Program-made: the position numbers and the translations under genes
Part shown: in pieces, positions 54,042-63,369 of the stretch
Numbering within the stretch: position 1 is the stretch's first letter
Layout: each line of letters begins with the position of its first letter
DNA from: an uncultured Porphyromonadaceae bacterium
Lineage (GTDB): Bacteria; Bacteroidota; Bacteroidia; Bacteroidales; Muribaculaceae
Assembly (NCBI GenBank): GCA_947175495.1
Contig: CAMWNB010000002.1
Coordinates: 1-64,000, forward strand
Length of the DNA stretch: 64,000 nucleotides
Reading direction: 5' to 3'
The notes under the pieces: model-generated
Told to the model about the DNA's origin: nothing
Databases searched by the model: none
Seen by the model: the letters and a program-made list of their open reading frames with translations, nothing else

Positions 54042-56771
54042 TTAGAAGTTAAGACGCAGTTTCATCGAGTAAGTGCGGCCGAAGGAGTAGAACACGAACT
54101 GCGCGTTGCGCCAGTTTCCGTCGGTCGTCAGCGGGCTCTGACCGTGGGTGATGTAGTTGTAGTTGAAGAGGTTGTTCACGCTGCCCGAGAGGGTGGCGTC
54201 GAGGCCGCCGAAGTTGAAGCGGTAGCTTGCGTGCAGGTCGGTGGTGTGGCCCCAGGGCATTTTCCAGGGCTGGGCCACGTCGAGGGGCTTGGTGAAGCTG
54301 AGGTCGCTGGTGTTCAGATACTGGTCGGTGTAGTTGCGGGCTTCAAACACCCAGTCGGCGCCCACGCGCAGGCCGTTGAAGGGTTTGAAGGTGACGCCCA
54401 GAGCGCCGGTGGTTTGAGGCGAACCGTCCACCTTGATGCCCTTGTAGTTGAGCGTCGAGCTTGCGTGGTCGGGAGCGTAGATGCCGCTGGCGATGGTGCC
54501 GTCAAGGCTGCCTTTCACGACGGCGAGGGGCTGGCCCTGCGAGTCGTAGTAGTAGCCGGTGGCGTTGCTCACCCATTCCCAGTTGCCCATGGAGAGCATG
54601 CCGTTGAGCTCAAACCAGGTGGCGGGCTTGTAGGTGAAATCAAGTTCCACGCCCATGTGGCGTGCGTCGATGCCCTGAAGGTTGAGGACGTAGCGGTCGT
54701 TGGTGGCCTGCATGTAGCCCGAGCGCATGATGGCGCGGTCGATCCACTTGGTGTAGTAGGCGTTCAAGGTGAGGGCGAACACGCGGTTGGAGAAGCCGTA
54801 GCCGATTTCGGCCGAGAAGGTCTTCTCGTTCACGGCGTTCTTGTTGAGGATGTTGCTTACGTTGTAGGCTGCGAAAGCGTTCGAGAAGAAGGGAGCGCGG
54901 CTGATGAAGCCCACGTTGAAGAACACGTTGTTGTGGCGGTTGATGTTGTAGTTGGCGCCGCCTTTGATCTGGCCGCCCAGGAAGTTCACTTTGTCGGACT
55001 TGCTGTGGGCGTCGTCATAGTAGAAGTGGTCGTCGCGCCAGTAGGTGGTGTGCGAGAGCGCGCCGGACAGAACCATGTTGAGTTTCTTTTCGAGCATGGT
55101 GTATTCCACCTGGCCGTACACGCCGCCCTGGAGGGTGAAGCCCTTGAAATTGCGATACACGATGTCGCCCACGCCGAGGTGCTCGTATTTCCAGTTGGGG
55201 TCGGCGGCCGCTGCGTTGTTGGCGGCGTTCACGCTTGCGCGGTCGGCGTCGTCCATGTAGTACGAGCCGCCGTACAGGTCGATGATTTTGTTGTTGTGGT
55301 CGCCCACATAGTAGCGGAAGTCAACACCGCCGGTCACAGCCAGGCGGTTGCCGTTTTTCTGATCCCAGAACTTTTTGTAGTTCGACACGAGGCCGTACCA
55401 CTGGTGGCTGTTGTTGCTTTTGCTCATCACCATTTCCGAGCCGGTGGTGCTGGCGGCGTTCATGTCCTGGATTGCGCCGTAGTCGAAGGTGCCGTCGGGG
55501 CGGCGGAACTGCATGTTGAGGACACCGTTGGTGGCACCGTTCCACCACGAGCGGATGGTGCTCGTGCGGCCCTGGCCGGAGTAGCCGTAGCCCGACGAAA
55601 CGGACGCATATACGGAGGTAGCCCACGATGAGGTGTTGTCAATCTGCCACATGTGGCGCAGAGTGAACTGGGGCTTGTGGTAGACGTTGCGGAATGCTGT
55701 GCGCTGGCGGCCTTCGTTGTCGAAGCCGTAGTTGGCGTTGTAGCGGTAGGGGCTTTCGCCGTTCATGTAGTTGCGGACGTTCTGCCAGCCTTCGACGTTG
55801 AGGCCGTCATAGAGGTTGTTGCGCTGGTTGTGGCTCTGGGGTGCGCCCATGCCGGTGAGAGAGATTTCGTGCTTCTCGTTGATGCGCTTCGACACGTTGA
55901 AGAACCAGTTGTAGCCGCTGTACTGCGTGCCCTGGATGTAGCCGTCGCCCCAGCGGTGTGCGCCGAGCACGGTAACGGCCCAGCCGTTTTTCATTACACC
56001 GGTGGAGAGCTTGATGCCGTACTGGTTCATGCCGTCGTTGCCCATGCCGTACCAGATGCTGCCGCCCTTGTCCACGTCGAGCGTGCGGGTGGTGATGGCG
56101 ATGGTGCCGCCGATAGAGGGCGTGGAAAGAATGCTGGCGCCGAGACCGCGCTGTGTCTGCATGCTGCTGGTGACGTCGCTGAGGCCGGCCCAGTTGCTCC
56201 AATACACGTTGCCGTTCTCCATGTCGTTGACGGGAACGCCGTTCACGGTCACGGCCACCCACTGGCTCTTGAAGCCGCGCATGCGGGTTTCGGCATCGCC
56301 GTAGCCGCCGCCCTGCTTGTTGGTGTACACGCCGGGAGTGGTCTTGAGGATTTCGGGGAATTCCTGGCCGCCGAGTTTCACGTCGATGGTTGCCTGGTCA
56401 ACGTTGCTCATGGCCACGGGGGTGACGCGTGTCTTACCGATGGCCTGTGTGACGATTACGTCGTTGAGCACGGTGTTGTCGGGCATAAGTTTCACCACAC
56501 CGAGTTCCTTGGCGGGCTTCAGCTCTACGGATTTGAATCCGATGTAGCTGATTTTTACAGCTTTTGCCTTGTCGGGAACGCTGATTTTGAAATTGCCGTC
56601 GTAGTCGGTCACCGCTGTGGCGTTGTGGCCGGGTACGGTGATGGATGCACCGATGACAGGCTCGTCTTGGTCGTCGACAACTTGGCCGGTGACTGTCACC
56701 GCCGCATAAGCGCTCATAGCGCTCATGCAGGAAATCCAAATTGTGCAAGCTAAGAGAAGTAGTCTCTTCAT
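54042..56771 (-). CDS. TonB-dependent receptor with carboxypeptidase-regulatory-like N-domain
   Basis: A 909-residue outer-membrane receptor. The signal peptide is followed by a carboxypeptidase-regulatory-like domain (VTVTGQVVDDQDEPVIGASITVPGHNATAVTDYDGNFKI), then a plug (TRMRGFKSQWVAVTVNGVPVNDMENGNVYW, GASILSTPSIGGTIAITTRT), then a long barrel ending in KLRLNF with the terminal Phe needed for barrel assembly. It resembles SusC-like importers, but its partner is an OB-fold lipoprotein instead of SusD. The substrate is unknown. It has a long leader with the -7 box TACCTTTG at 56948-56955. Confidence 0.92.
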   Translation of the reverse strand: MKRLLLLACTIWISCMSAMSAYAAVTVTGQVVDDQDEPVIGASITVPGHNATAVTDYDGNFKISVPDKAKAVKISYIGFKSVELKPAKELGVVKLMPDNTVLNDVIVTQAIGKTRVTPVAMSNVDQATIDVKLGGQEFPEILKTTPGVYTNKQGGGYGDAETRMRGFKSQWVAVTVNGVPVNDMENGNVYWSNWAGLSDVTSSMQTQRGLGASILSTPSIGGTIAITTRTLDVDKGGSIWYGMGNDGMNQYGIKLSTGVMKNGWAVTVLGAHRWGDGYIQGTQYSGYNWFFNVSKRINEKHEISLTGMGAPQSHNQRNNLYDGLNVEGWQNVRNYMNGESPYRYNANYGFDNEGRQRTAFRNVYHKPQFTLRHMWQIDNTSSWATSVYASVSSGYGYSGQGRTSTIRSWWNGATNGVLNMQFRRPDGTFDYGAIQDMNAASTTGSEMVMSKSNNSHQWYGLVSNYKKFWDQKNGNRLAVTGGVDFRYYVGDHNNKIIDLYGGSYYMDDADRASVNAANNAAAADPNWKYEHLGVGDIVYRNFKGFTLQGGVYGQVEYTMLEKKLNMVLSGALSHTTYWRDDHFYYDDAHSKSDKVNFLGGQIKGGANYNINRHNNVFFNVGFISRAPFFSNAFAAYNVSNILNKNAVNEKTFSAEIGYGFSNRVFALTLNAYYTKWIDRAIMRSGYMQATNDRYVLNLQGIDARHMGVELDFTYKPATWFELNGMLSMGNWEWVSNATGYYYDSQGQPLAVVKGSLDGTIASGIYAPDHASSTLNYKGIKVDGSPQTTGALGVTFKPFNGLRVGADWVFEARNYTDQYLNTSDLSFTKPLDVAQPWKMPWGHTTDLHASYRFNFGGLDATLSGSVNNLFNYNYITHGQSPLTTDGNWRNAQFVFYSFGRTYSMKLRLNF

Positions 56772-57073
56772 ACTGAGTTGCTTGGGATTAGAAATGTGAT
56801 AATATTAGGGTTGGTTGTAAAGAAATTGCACCTGTGTTTTCGTCGCCAAACCCGTGGCGGATGTCTAAATCCTTGTCTGCAACAAAGTGTTAGAGTTGTG
56901 GCACAAAGTGTCGTGCGCTATTTGTGGGTAAATGACCCTTTTCTGCGTGCAAAGGTAGTGATTTTTTTATGATAATAAAACTTTTTTAACTGTTTTGTGT
57001 TTGTGCTTGTCCCTTTGGGAAGCATTATTTTGTTAATTTTGTGATGTCAATAGTTCCATTTTATAAATAACAT
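56772..57073. promoter_or_regulatory. 302-bp divergent regulatory gap
   Basis: On the minus strand TACCTTTG (56948-56955) is a -7 box giving the receptor gene a leader of about 170 nt. On the plus strand TAATTTTG (57034-57041) is a -7 box about 33 bp before the secreted-protein gene. The sequence between them is AT-rich near 57000. I found no riboswitch or clear operator in the long leader. Confidence 0.5.
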
Positions 57074-58165
57074 ATGTGCAAAATCTTTCTGTTTGTGGCT
57101 TTCGCGGCGTTCGCTCTGAGTGCGGGAGCGCGCACGGTTGTGGTTGACGGCAGCGACAGATCGCCGCTAATTGCGGCGTCGGTGTTCGATGCCGGCGGCA
57201 CTATTGTGTCCCTTACCGACACCTGCGGCGCATTCTCGGCGCGCTTGCCGGTGACGGTGCGTTGCATGGGCTACGAGGCCGCCACGCTCGACCACGAAGC
57301 CGACACGCTTGCGCTCGAGCCCGCGTCGTACGGACTGCCGGAAATGACCGTCAGCCTCGCCGACCGCGACGTGTTGCGTCTGATCTGCTATGTGCGCGAA
57401 TACACCGGCTATTTGGGTGGCAACGACACCACGACGATGTTTGGAGAATATATGGTCGACTACATGTTTCCCGTGAAGAAGCTCAAGGGATTCAAGGGTA
57501 GGGGAAGGCCTCGCGTCCTTTCGCAGCGCAGAGTGGTCCGCATCCTTGATTCGCACGCCGGCAGCGACAGTATAATTGTAAATCCCGACGACACATACTC
57601 TTGGGCGATGTTGCTGTCCTCTTTGCAGGCAGAGAGCGACGGCGAGTACGACAGTTTTCCCGACAGTGTGCTGACCGTTGGCGAACATGTGGTTTCCGGC
57701 AGATACGGCCCGCGTGTGGTGTTTCGCACCACGGCGGAGTCTATAAGCTGTTCGGCCGACGGCCTCGCCGACCATAAGGACCATCGCTGGACGCCGTGGT
57801 TCACAAAGCTGCTTGGTATGACGATGGAGTTTGCCGAACTGCGCATATCGCAAGCCTTCGCGCGCGATGTCAGCGGAAGCATGAGGCCGGAGAATCTGCT
57901 GATGTCCACGTTGAGCATTGAGGCGGTCGGCCGCGGCAAATTGCTGCGCAAAGCCCTCGACAGCAAGTCGCCTGTAGATATAAAGGTATATACGGAAATT
58001 TACCCGGTCGACCGCGAGTATCTCACCGTTGCCGAGGCCAAGGAGTGCGAGAAGGATAAGGCCGCCACATGGCCCATGACAGAGTCTTCGGCAGCTCCGT
58101 CGCTCGACGCCGCCACCGCCCGCCTCGTGGAGCAGGCGCGCGAAATTCAGCAAAATAAGCAATAA
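57074..58165 (+). CDS. Secreted carboxypeptidase-regulatory-like domain protein
   Basis: A 363-residue exported protein with a signal peptide (MCKIFLFVAFAAFALSAGA). The N-terminal 90-residue beta-sandwich resembles the carboxypeptidase-regulatory-like domain (ARTVVVDGSDRSPLIAASVFDAGGTIVSLTDTCGAF). The remaining 270 residues contain no motif I recognise. The type is frequent in Bacteroidales and is usually predicted to be periplasmic or outer-membrane associated. It is divergent from the receptor and upstream of lepA, which has its own promoter. Confidence 0.75.
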   Translation: MCKIFLFVAFAAFALSAGARTVVVDGSDRSPLIAASVFDAGGTIVSLTDTCGAFSARLPVTVRCMGYEAATLDHEADTLALEPASYGLPEMTVSLADRDVLRLICYVREYTGYLGGNDTTTMFGEYMVDYMFPVKKLKGFKGRGRPRVLSQRRVVRILDSHAGSDSIIVNPDDTYSWAMLLSSLQAESDGEYDSFPDSVLTVGEHVVSGRYGPRVVFRTTAESISCSADGLADHKDHRWTPWFTKLLGMTMEFAELRISQAFARDVSGSMRPENLLMSTLSIEAVGRGKLLRKALDSKSPVDIKVYTEIYPVDREYLTVAEAKECEKDKAATWPMTESSAAPSLDAATARLVEQAREIQQNKQ

Positions 58166-58180
58166 TTGCGCGAAAATTGC

Positions 58181-58188
58181 TAACTTTG
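58181..58188 (+). promoter_or_regulatory. -7 box (TAACTTTG) of lepA
   Basis: Consensus TAnnTTTG 22 bp upstream of the lepA ATG; a -33 element is not clear. Confidence 0.6.
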
Positions 58189-58210
58189 CACTCCAAATGC
58201 AATCCACAGA

Positions 58211-59998
58211 ATGAAACGTATACGCAATTTCTGCATAATAGCACATATCGACCACGGCAAAAGCACGCTTGCCGACCGTCTGCTCGAATACACCGACACC
58301 ATCTCGGCCAAGGACATGGAAGCACAGGTGCTTGACGACATGGAGCTGGAAAAAGAACGCGGCATCACCATCAAGAGCCACGCCATACAGATGGCCTACA
58401 AGCTTGACGGCGAGGATTACACGCTCAATCTCATCGACACTCCCGGACACGTCGACTTCTCCTATGAGGTGTCGCGCAGCATCGCCGCCTGCGAGGGTGC
58501 GCTGCTCATCGTCGACGCCTCCCAGGGCATACAGGCGCAGACCATCTCCAACCTCTATATGGCCATCGACAACAACCTGGAGATTATTCCCATAATCAAC
58601 AAATGCGACCTCGACTCGGCCAATCCCGACGAGGTGGAGGACCAGATTGTCGATTTGCTGGGATGCGACCGCGAGGACATAATCCGTGCCAGCGGCAAGA
58701 CCGGAATGGGTGTTCCCGACATTCTGCGAGCCATTGTAGAGCGCGTGCCCGCGCCCGAGGGCGACCCTGACGCTCCGCTCCAGGCGCTCATATTCGACTC
58801 TGTGTTCAATCCGTTCCGCGGCATCATCGCATATTTCAAGATTGTGAACGGCACTATCCGCACCGGCGACGATGTGAAGTTTGTGGCCACAGGCAAGGAA
58901 TATGATGCCGACGAGATAGGAGTGCTCAAGCTCGACATGTCGCCCCGCAAGGAGCTGTCGGCCGGAAATGTCGGATACATCATTTCCGGCATCAAGACTT
59001 CGCGTGAGGTAAAGGTGGGCGACACCATCACACATGTGTCCCGTCCTTGCTCCGAGGCCATCGACGGATTTGAGGAGGTCAAGCCTATGGTGTTTGCCGG
59101 TGTGTATCCGATTGAGACCGAGGATTTCGAGAATCTGCGCGCATCGCTTGAGAAACTGCAGCTGAACGACGCGTCGCTGACGTTCTCGCCGGAATCATCG
59201 GCCGCCCTCGGCTTCGGCTTCAGATGCGGATTCCTCGGCCTGCTCCATATGGAAATCATACAGGAGCGTCTTGGCCGCGAGTTCGACATGGACGTGATCA
59301 CCACCGTGCCCAACGTGTCGTATCTCGTGCACGACAAGAAGGGCAACGTTTCAGAGGTGCACAATCCTTCCGGCCTGCCCGATGCCACTCTCATCGACTA
59401 TATCGAGGAGCCGTACATCCGTGCCACCGTCATCACCACGGCCGAGTTCATCGGTCCCATCATGACACTCTGCCTCGGCAAACGCGGCGAGCTCGTGCGC
59501 CAGGAATATATCAGCGGCAACCGCATGGAGATGACATTCGACATGCCTTTGGGCGAGATTGTGATTGACTTCTACGACAAGCTCAAGAGCATCAGCAAAG
59601 GCTATGCATCGTTCGACTACCACATCCAGGACTTCCGCGAGAGCAAGCTCGTGAAACTCGACATTCTGCTCAACGGCGAAAGCGTGGATGCGCTCAGCAC
59701 ACTCACACACGCCGACAACGCTCTCACCTTCGGACGCCGCATGTGCGAGAAGCTCAAGGAACTGATACCCCGCCAGCAGTTCGACATCGCCATCCAGGCT
59801 GCCATCGGTGCAAAAATCATTGCCCGCGAAACCATAAAGGCCGTGCGCAAGGATGTGACGGCCAAGTGCTACGGCGGCGATATCTCCCGCAAACGCAAAC
59901 TTCTTGAGAAACAGAAAAAAGGCAAAAAACGCATGAAGCAGATTGGCTCTGTAGAGGTGCCGCAGAAAGCGTTTCTTGCCGTGCTCAAGCTTGATTGA
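58211..59998 (+). CDS. lepA: Elongation factor 4 (LepA)
   Basis: A 595-residue translational GTPase. The G1 loop is AHIDHGKST, the switch region and G3 are [11 protein letters not shown] and DTPGHVDF, and G4 is NKCD. The C-terminal EF4-specific domain ends [29 protein letters not shown]4 acts on stalled ribosomes and in ribosome assembly. The length is standard. A hairpin separates it from nhaA. Confidence 0.97.
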   Translation: MKRIRNFCIIAHIDHGKSTLADRLLEYTDTISAKDMEAQVLDDMELEKERGITIKSHAIQMAYKLDGEDYTLNLIDTPGHVDFSYEVSRSIAACEGALLIVDASQGIQAQTISNLYMAIDNNLEIIPIINKCDLDSANPDEVEDQIVDLLGCDREDIIRASGKTGMGVPDILRAIVERVPAPEGDPDAPLQALIFDSVFNPFRGIIAYFKIVNGTIRTGDDVKFVATGKEYDADEIGVLKLDMSPRKELSAGNVGYIISGIKTSREVKVGDTITHVSRPCSEAIDGFEEVKPMVFAGVYPIETEDFENLRASLEKLQLNDASLTFSPESSAALGFGFRCGFLGLLHMEIIQERLGREFDMDVITTVPNVSYLVHDKKGNVSEVHNPSGLPDATLIDYIEEPYIRATVITTAEFIGPIMTLCLGKRGELVRQEYISGNRMEMTFDMPLGEIVIDFYDKLKSISKGYASFDYHIQDFRESKLVKLDILLNGESVDALSTLTHADNALTFGRRMCEKLKELIPRQQFDIAIQAAIGAKIIARETIKAVRKDVTAKCYGGDISRKRKLLEKQKKGKKRMKQIGSVEVPQKAFLAVLKLD

Positions 59999-60013
59999 GC
60001 CACATCCCCCGCC

Positions 60014-60041
60014 GCGCCTTTTGGATAACAAAAGGCGCTTT
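60014..60041 (+). terminator. Hairpin terminator after lepA
   Basis: Perfect 10-bp stem GCGCCTTTTG / CAAAAGGCGC with a 5-nt loop followed by TTTC. The T-run is short, so read-through into nhaA is possible. Confidence 0.7.
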
Positions 60042-60086
60042 CAATTTGTTATAAAAGTGCTCTCTTCCTGTTCAATCGCAACCAAA

Positions 60087-61499
60087 ATGAAAAGACTATC
60101 CCCTAACGCCGATCTGCCCGACTTCGCGAGCAATGTGTTCTATGCGGCGCGTCAGGCCCTGCGGCGCCATGCCAGCGGTGGCAATGTGCTGATAGCGGCC
60201 ACAGTGCTTGCGCTGGCCGTGGCAAATATCCCGGCTCTCAACGGCTATTATTTCGACTTCTGGACACAAGAGGTGCGCCTGCAACTCGGCGACTTCAACT
60301 TTTTCAGCCACCACGGCGAACCCATGACGCTGCTGGCGTTCATCAATGATGCCCTCATGGCTGTGTTTTTCTTCTCCATAGGGCTGGAAATCAAGCGAGA
60401 GATACTCGTCGGCGAGCTGGCCTCGTTCAAGCAGGCGCTCTTGCCCATCCTTGCCGCTGTGGGCGGTATGGTGGTGCCTGTGTGCATATTCCATGCGTTG
60501 AGTTCCGGCACGGAGTATGCCGGCGGCGCAGCCATCCCCATGGCCACTGACATCGCTTTTTCCCTGGGTGTGCTGGCCATGCTCGGCAGTCGCGTGCCGG
60601 TGTCGCTAAAGATATTCCTGACCACGCTGGCCGTGGTCGACGACATCGGCGGCATCATTGTCATAGCCGCATTCTACAGCACCCACATCGAACTGTCGCT
60701 GCTGCTTGTCGCAGCCTGCCTGTTCGTGGTGCTTCTTCTCGGCTCGCGGATGCGCATCAAGAGTAAAATTTTCTACATCGGCATCGGCGGCATCATATGG
60801 TTCCTGTTCCTCAACTCGGGCATCCATCCTACCATCGCAGGTGTGCTCGTGGCCTTCTGTGTGCCCGCCACTCCGGTGTTCGAGCCAAAGAAGTACATAA
60901 AGCAGATACGCCGCGCCATATCCAACTTCCGTGGCGACGACGTGGAACTGCTCACCCGCAAATCCATCCTCAACAAAGAACAGATGGACTGGCTGAAAGA
61001 GGTGGAGTCGGCATCTGACAAGGTGATTTCTCCCCTGCAGGATCTTGAAGACTCGCTCCATCCCATAGTCAACTTCTTTATCGTGCCTCTCTTTGCATTC
61101 GCCAATGCCGGCATTTTTCTGCTCGACACCAATCCGGCGAGCGTATTCGAGGGGATATCGCTGGCGGTCATAGCAGGTCTTGTCATCGGTAAGTTCGTGG
61201 GCATTTTCAGCTTCTCGTGGCTCACGGTGAGGCTGGGACTTGCTCCCATGCCGGCCCACAGCAACTGGAAGATGATGGCCTCCATATCGATGCTCGGCGG
61301 CATTGGCTTCACAGTGTCGCTGTTCATCGCCACTCTCACATTCGGCGGCGGCGACATGCACTCGCTCGAACTGCTGGACCACGCCAAACTCGGCATCGTG
61401 GTGGGTTCGCTGCTCGCGGGCGTGCTCGGTTTTGTGGCGTTGCACTATACCTTGCCAAGGACAGCATCGCCCGACGCTGTTGCCCCGGCTGAAGATTGA
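60087..61499 (+). CDS. nhaA: Na+/H+ antiporter NhaA
   Basis: A 470-residue inner-membrane antiporter with about 12 membrane helices. Family motifs are FINDALMAVFFFSIGLEIKREILVGEL, the TDIAFSLG helix crossing, and LAVVDDIGGI with the paired Asp that bind Na+. It exports sodium in exchange for protons. A soluble stretch of about 75 residues interrupts the helices in the middle (KKYIKQIRRAISNFRGDDVELLTRKSI), longer than in E. coli. The start was chosen at MKRLSPNADLPDF, 37 codons inside the track ORF. Confidence 0.95.
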   Translation: MKRLSPNADLPDFASNVFYAARQALRRHASGGNVLIAATVLALAVANIPALNGYYFDFWTQEVRLQLGDFNFFSHHGEPMTLLAFINDALMAVFFFSIGLEIKREILVGELASFKQALLPILAAVGGMVVPVCIFHALSSGTEYAGGAAIPMATDIAFSLGVLAMLGSRVPVSLKIFLTTLAVVDDIGGIIVIAAFYSTHIELSLLLVAACLFVVLLLGSRMRIKSKIFYIGIGGIIWFLFLNSGIHPTIAGVLVAFCVPATPVFEPKKYIKQIRRAISNFRGDDVELLTRKSILNKEQMDWLKEVESASDKVISPLQDLEDSLHPIVNFFIVPLFAFANAGIFLLDTNPASVFEGISLAVIAGLVIGKFVGIFSFSWLTVRLGLAPMPAHSNWKMMASISMLGGIGFTVSLFIATLTFGGGDMHSLELLDHAKLGIVVGSLLAGVLGFVALHYTLPRTASPDAVAPAED

Positions 61500-61500
61500 T

Positions 61501-61531
61501 TTTGGCGTTTAGACGATTTTTGATATATTTG
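61501..61531 (+). promoter_or_regulatory. Promoter of the DUF4492-cydAB operon
   Basis: TTTG, 19 bp, TATATTTG: a full consensus match. The box ends only 8 bp before the first ATG, so the transcript would be nearly leaderless. Confidence 0.8.
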
Positions 61532-61539
61532 CGGGATAA

Positions 61540-61770
61540 ATGACAGAGAAAGCCAACATATTTTCCCGTGTCGTACGCTTCTATGCCGACGGATTCCGCC
61601 ACATGACTATAGGACGCACCCTCTGGGCGATTATCATCATCAAGCTGGTGGTGATTTTTGCCGTGCTCAAACTCTTCTTTTTCCCCGATATCTTAGGCAC
61701 ACGCTACGACAACGACGCCGACCGCGCCGATGCCGTGCGCGAGGCGCTTGCCGCGCCGCCACAGCCGTAG
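61540..61770 (+). CDS. DUF4492 small membrane protein preceding cydAB
   Basis: A 76-residue protein with one membrane helix (TLWAIIIIKLVVIFAVLKLFFFPDIL) after a basic amphipathic stretch (FSRVVRFYADGFRHMTIG), matching DUF4492. In Bacteroidetes this family commonly sits directly before cydAB and is probably a small subunit or assembly factor of cytochrome bd, comparable in position to CydX; this role is inferred. It is the first gene of the operon. Confidence 0.85.
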   Translation: MTEKANIFSRVVRFYADGFRHMTIGRTLWAIIIIKLVVIFAVLKLFFFPDILGTRYDNDADRADAVREALAAPPQP

Positions 61771-61792
61771 CAATCACATAATCCAAAATATC

Positions 61793-63361
61793 ATGAACGA
61801 CTTAATGACAGTAGTGGACTGGTCGCGCGCTCAATTCGCGCTCACCGCCATGTATCATTGGCTATTCGTGCCTCTGACTATTGGCCTGTCGGTGATTGTC
61901 GCCGTCATGGAGACCATCTACTTCCGCACAGGCAACGAGCGCTGGAAGGCGCTGACAAAGTTCTGGATGACACTGTTTGGCATCAACTTCGCCATAGGCG
62001 TGGCCACCGGTATTATCCTTGAGTTTGAGTTCGGCACCAACTGGAGCAACTACAGCTGGTTTGTGGGCGACATTTTCGGCGCTCCGCTTGCCATCGAGGG
62101 TTTGCTTGCGTTCTTTATGGAGGCGACGTTTGTGGCTGTGATGTTCTTTGGCTGGAACAAGGTCAGCCGTGGCTTTCATCTTGCCTCCACATGGCTTACG
62201 GCGCTTGGCGTCAGCCTGTCGGCCCTGTGGATTCTTGTGGCAAACGCGTGGATGCAGAATCCCGTAGGCATGGAGTTCGATCCCGAGCAGATGCGCAATG
62301 TCATGAGCGACTTCCGGGCCGTGGCTTTCAATGCCGTGTCGATGAACAAGTTCTTCCACGCCGTGTTCTCCGGCTGGGCACTCGCCGGAATCTTCGTGGT
62401 GGGTGTGAGCAGTTGGCTGCTGTGGCGTCGCAGCAATGTGGCTGCTGCGCGCAGTTCGCTCAAGATAGGAGCGTGGTTCGGTCTCGCAGGCATGCTGCTC
62501 ACGTTCATGACGGGCGACGGCTCGGCTGTGCAGGTGGCCCGTGTGCAGCCTATGAAACTTGCCGCGATGGAGGGGCTCTACGATGGTTCCGTAGGCCAGG
62601 ATCTCGTGGGCTTCGGCATCCTTAATACTGACAAGCGCCCCGGCGACGACGCAGAGCCGATGCACTTTGAAATATCGATTCCTTATGGCCTCAGTCTGCT
62701 TGCCAACCACGATGCCAATAGTTTCGTGCCGGGCATAAACGACCTTATAAACGGTATAGAACTGACACCTGCCGGCGACACCGTGCACACAGTCAGCTAT
62801 GCCGAACGCATAGAGACAGGACGCCGCGCACAAGCCGCCCTGCGCGCCTACAACAACGCTAAAAAGACCGGCGACAAGGCCGCTATGGATGCGGCTGCAG
62901 CCGATGTGGCCCGCGATTTCCGCTACTTTGGCTATGGCTATCTCGACAATGCCGAGCAGGCCGTGCCGCCGGTAGCTCTTACCTTCTACGCTTTCCGTGT
63001 CATGGTGATGTTGGGATCCTTTCTGCTGTTTGTGCTCGTGGTGATGGCTTTTGCCTCGCTGTTGCGCCCGCGGGCGCTTGAGAACAGGTGGGTGCTTTGG
63101 GCCGGCATGGTTTCGCTTCCGTTGGTGTGGATATGCAGCCAGGCCGGTTGGGTTGTGGCCGAGGTTGGCCGCCAGCCCTGGACCATTCAGGACCTTTTGC
63201 CTGTGTGTGCCGGCATCAGCGACGTGCCGGCATCGTCCGTGCAGACCACCTTCTGGATGTTTGCCGTAATCTTCACGCTGCTGCTCGTTGCCGAGGTCAG
63301 CATCATGGTGCGTTTCATCGTGCGCAGTTCACGTTCTGATATCGAAAAATCCAATAATTGA
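61793..63361 (+). CDS. cydA: Cytochrome bd ubiquinol oxidase subunit I
   Basis: A 522-residue membrane protein that binds hemes b558, b595 and d and reduces oxygen to water with electrons from quinol. The conserved His after RAQFALTAMY, the FEFGTNWSNYSWFVGDIFG loop, ANAWMQNPVG and the GRQPW motif (VAEVGRQPWTIQDLL) are present. The quinol-binding loop is of moderate length. The start gives MNDLMTVVDWSRAQFA. cydB follows after 8 nt. Confidence 0.97.
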   Translation: MNDLMTVVDWSRAQFALTAMYHWLFVPLTIGLSVIVAVMETIYFRTGNERWKALTKFWMTLFGINFAIGVATGIILEFEFGTNWSNYSWFVGDIFGAPLAIEGLLAFFMEATFVAVMFFGWNKVSRGFHLASTWLTALGVSLSALWILVANAWMQNPVGMEFDPEQMRNVMSDFRAVAFNAVSMNKFFHAVFSGWALAGIFVVGVSSWLLWRRSNVAAARSSLKIGAWFGLAGMLLTFMTGDGSAVQVARVQPMKLAAMEGLYDGSVGQDLVGFGILNTDKRPGDDAEPMHFEISIPYGLSLLANHDANSFVPGINDLINGIELTPAGDTVHTVSYAERIETGRRAQAALRAYNNAKKTGDKAAMDAAAADVARDFRYFGYGYLDNAEQAVPPVALTFYAFRVMVMLGSFLLFVLVVMAFASLLRPRALENRWVLWAGMVSLPLVWICSQAGWVVAEVGRQPWTIQDLLPVCAGISDVPASSVQTTFWMFAVIFTLLLVAEVSIMVRFIVRSSRSDIEKSNN

Positions 63362-63369
63362 TTCGCCTT

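Noticed and set aside
51804-55631. 1275-codon plus-strand ORF
   Set aside because: It is antisense to the TonB receptor and its lipoprotein, which have signal peptides and clear domains. GC-rich codon use keeps the opposite frame open.
57167-59035. 622-codon minus-strand ORF
   Set aside because: Antisense to the secreted regulatory-like protein and lepA.
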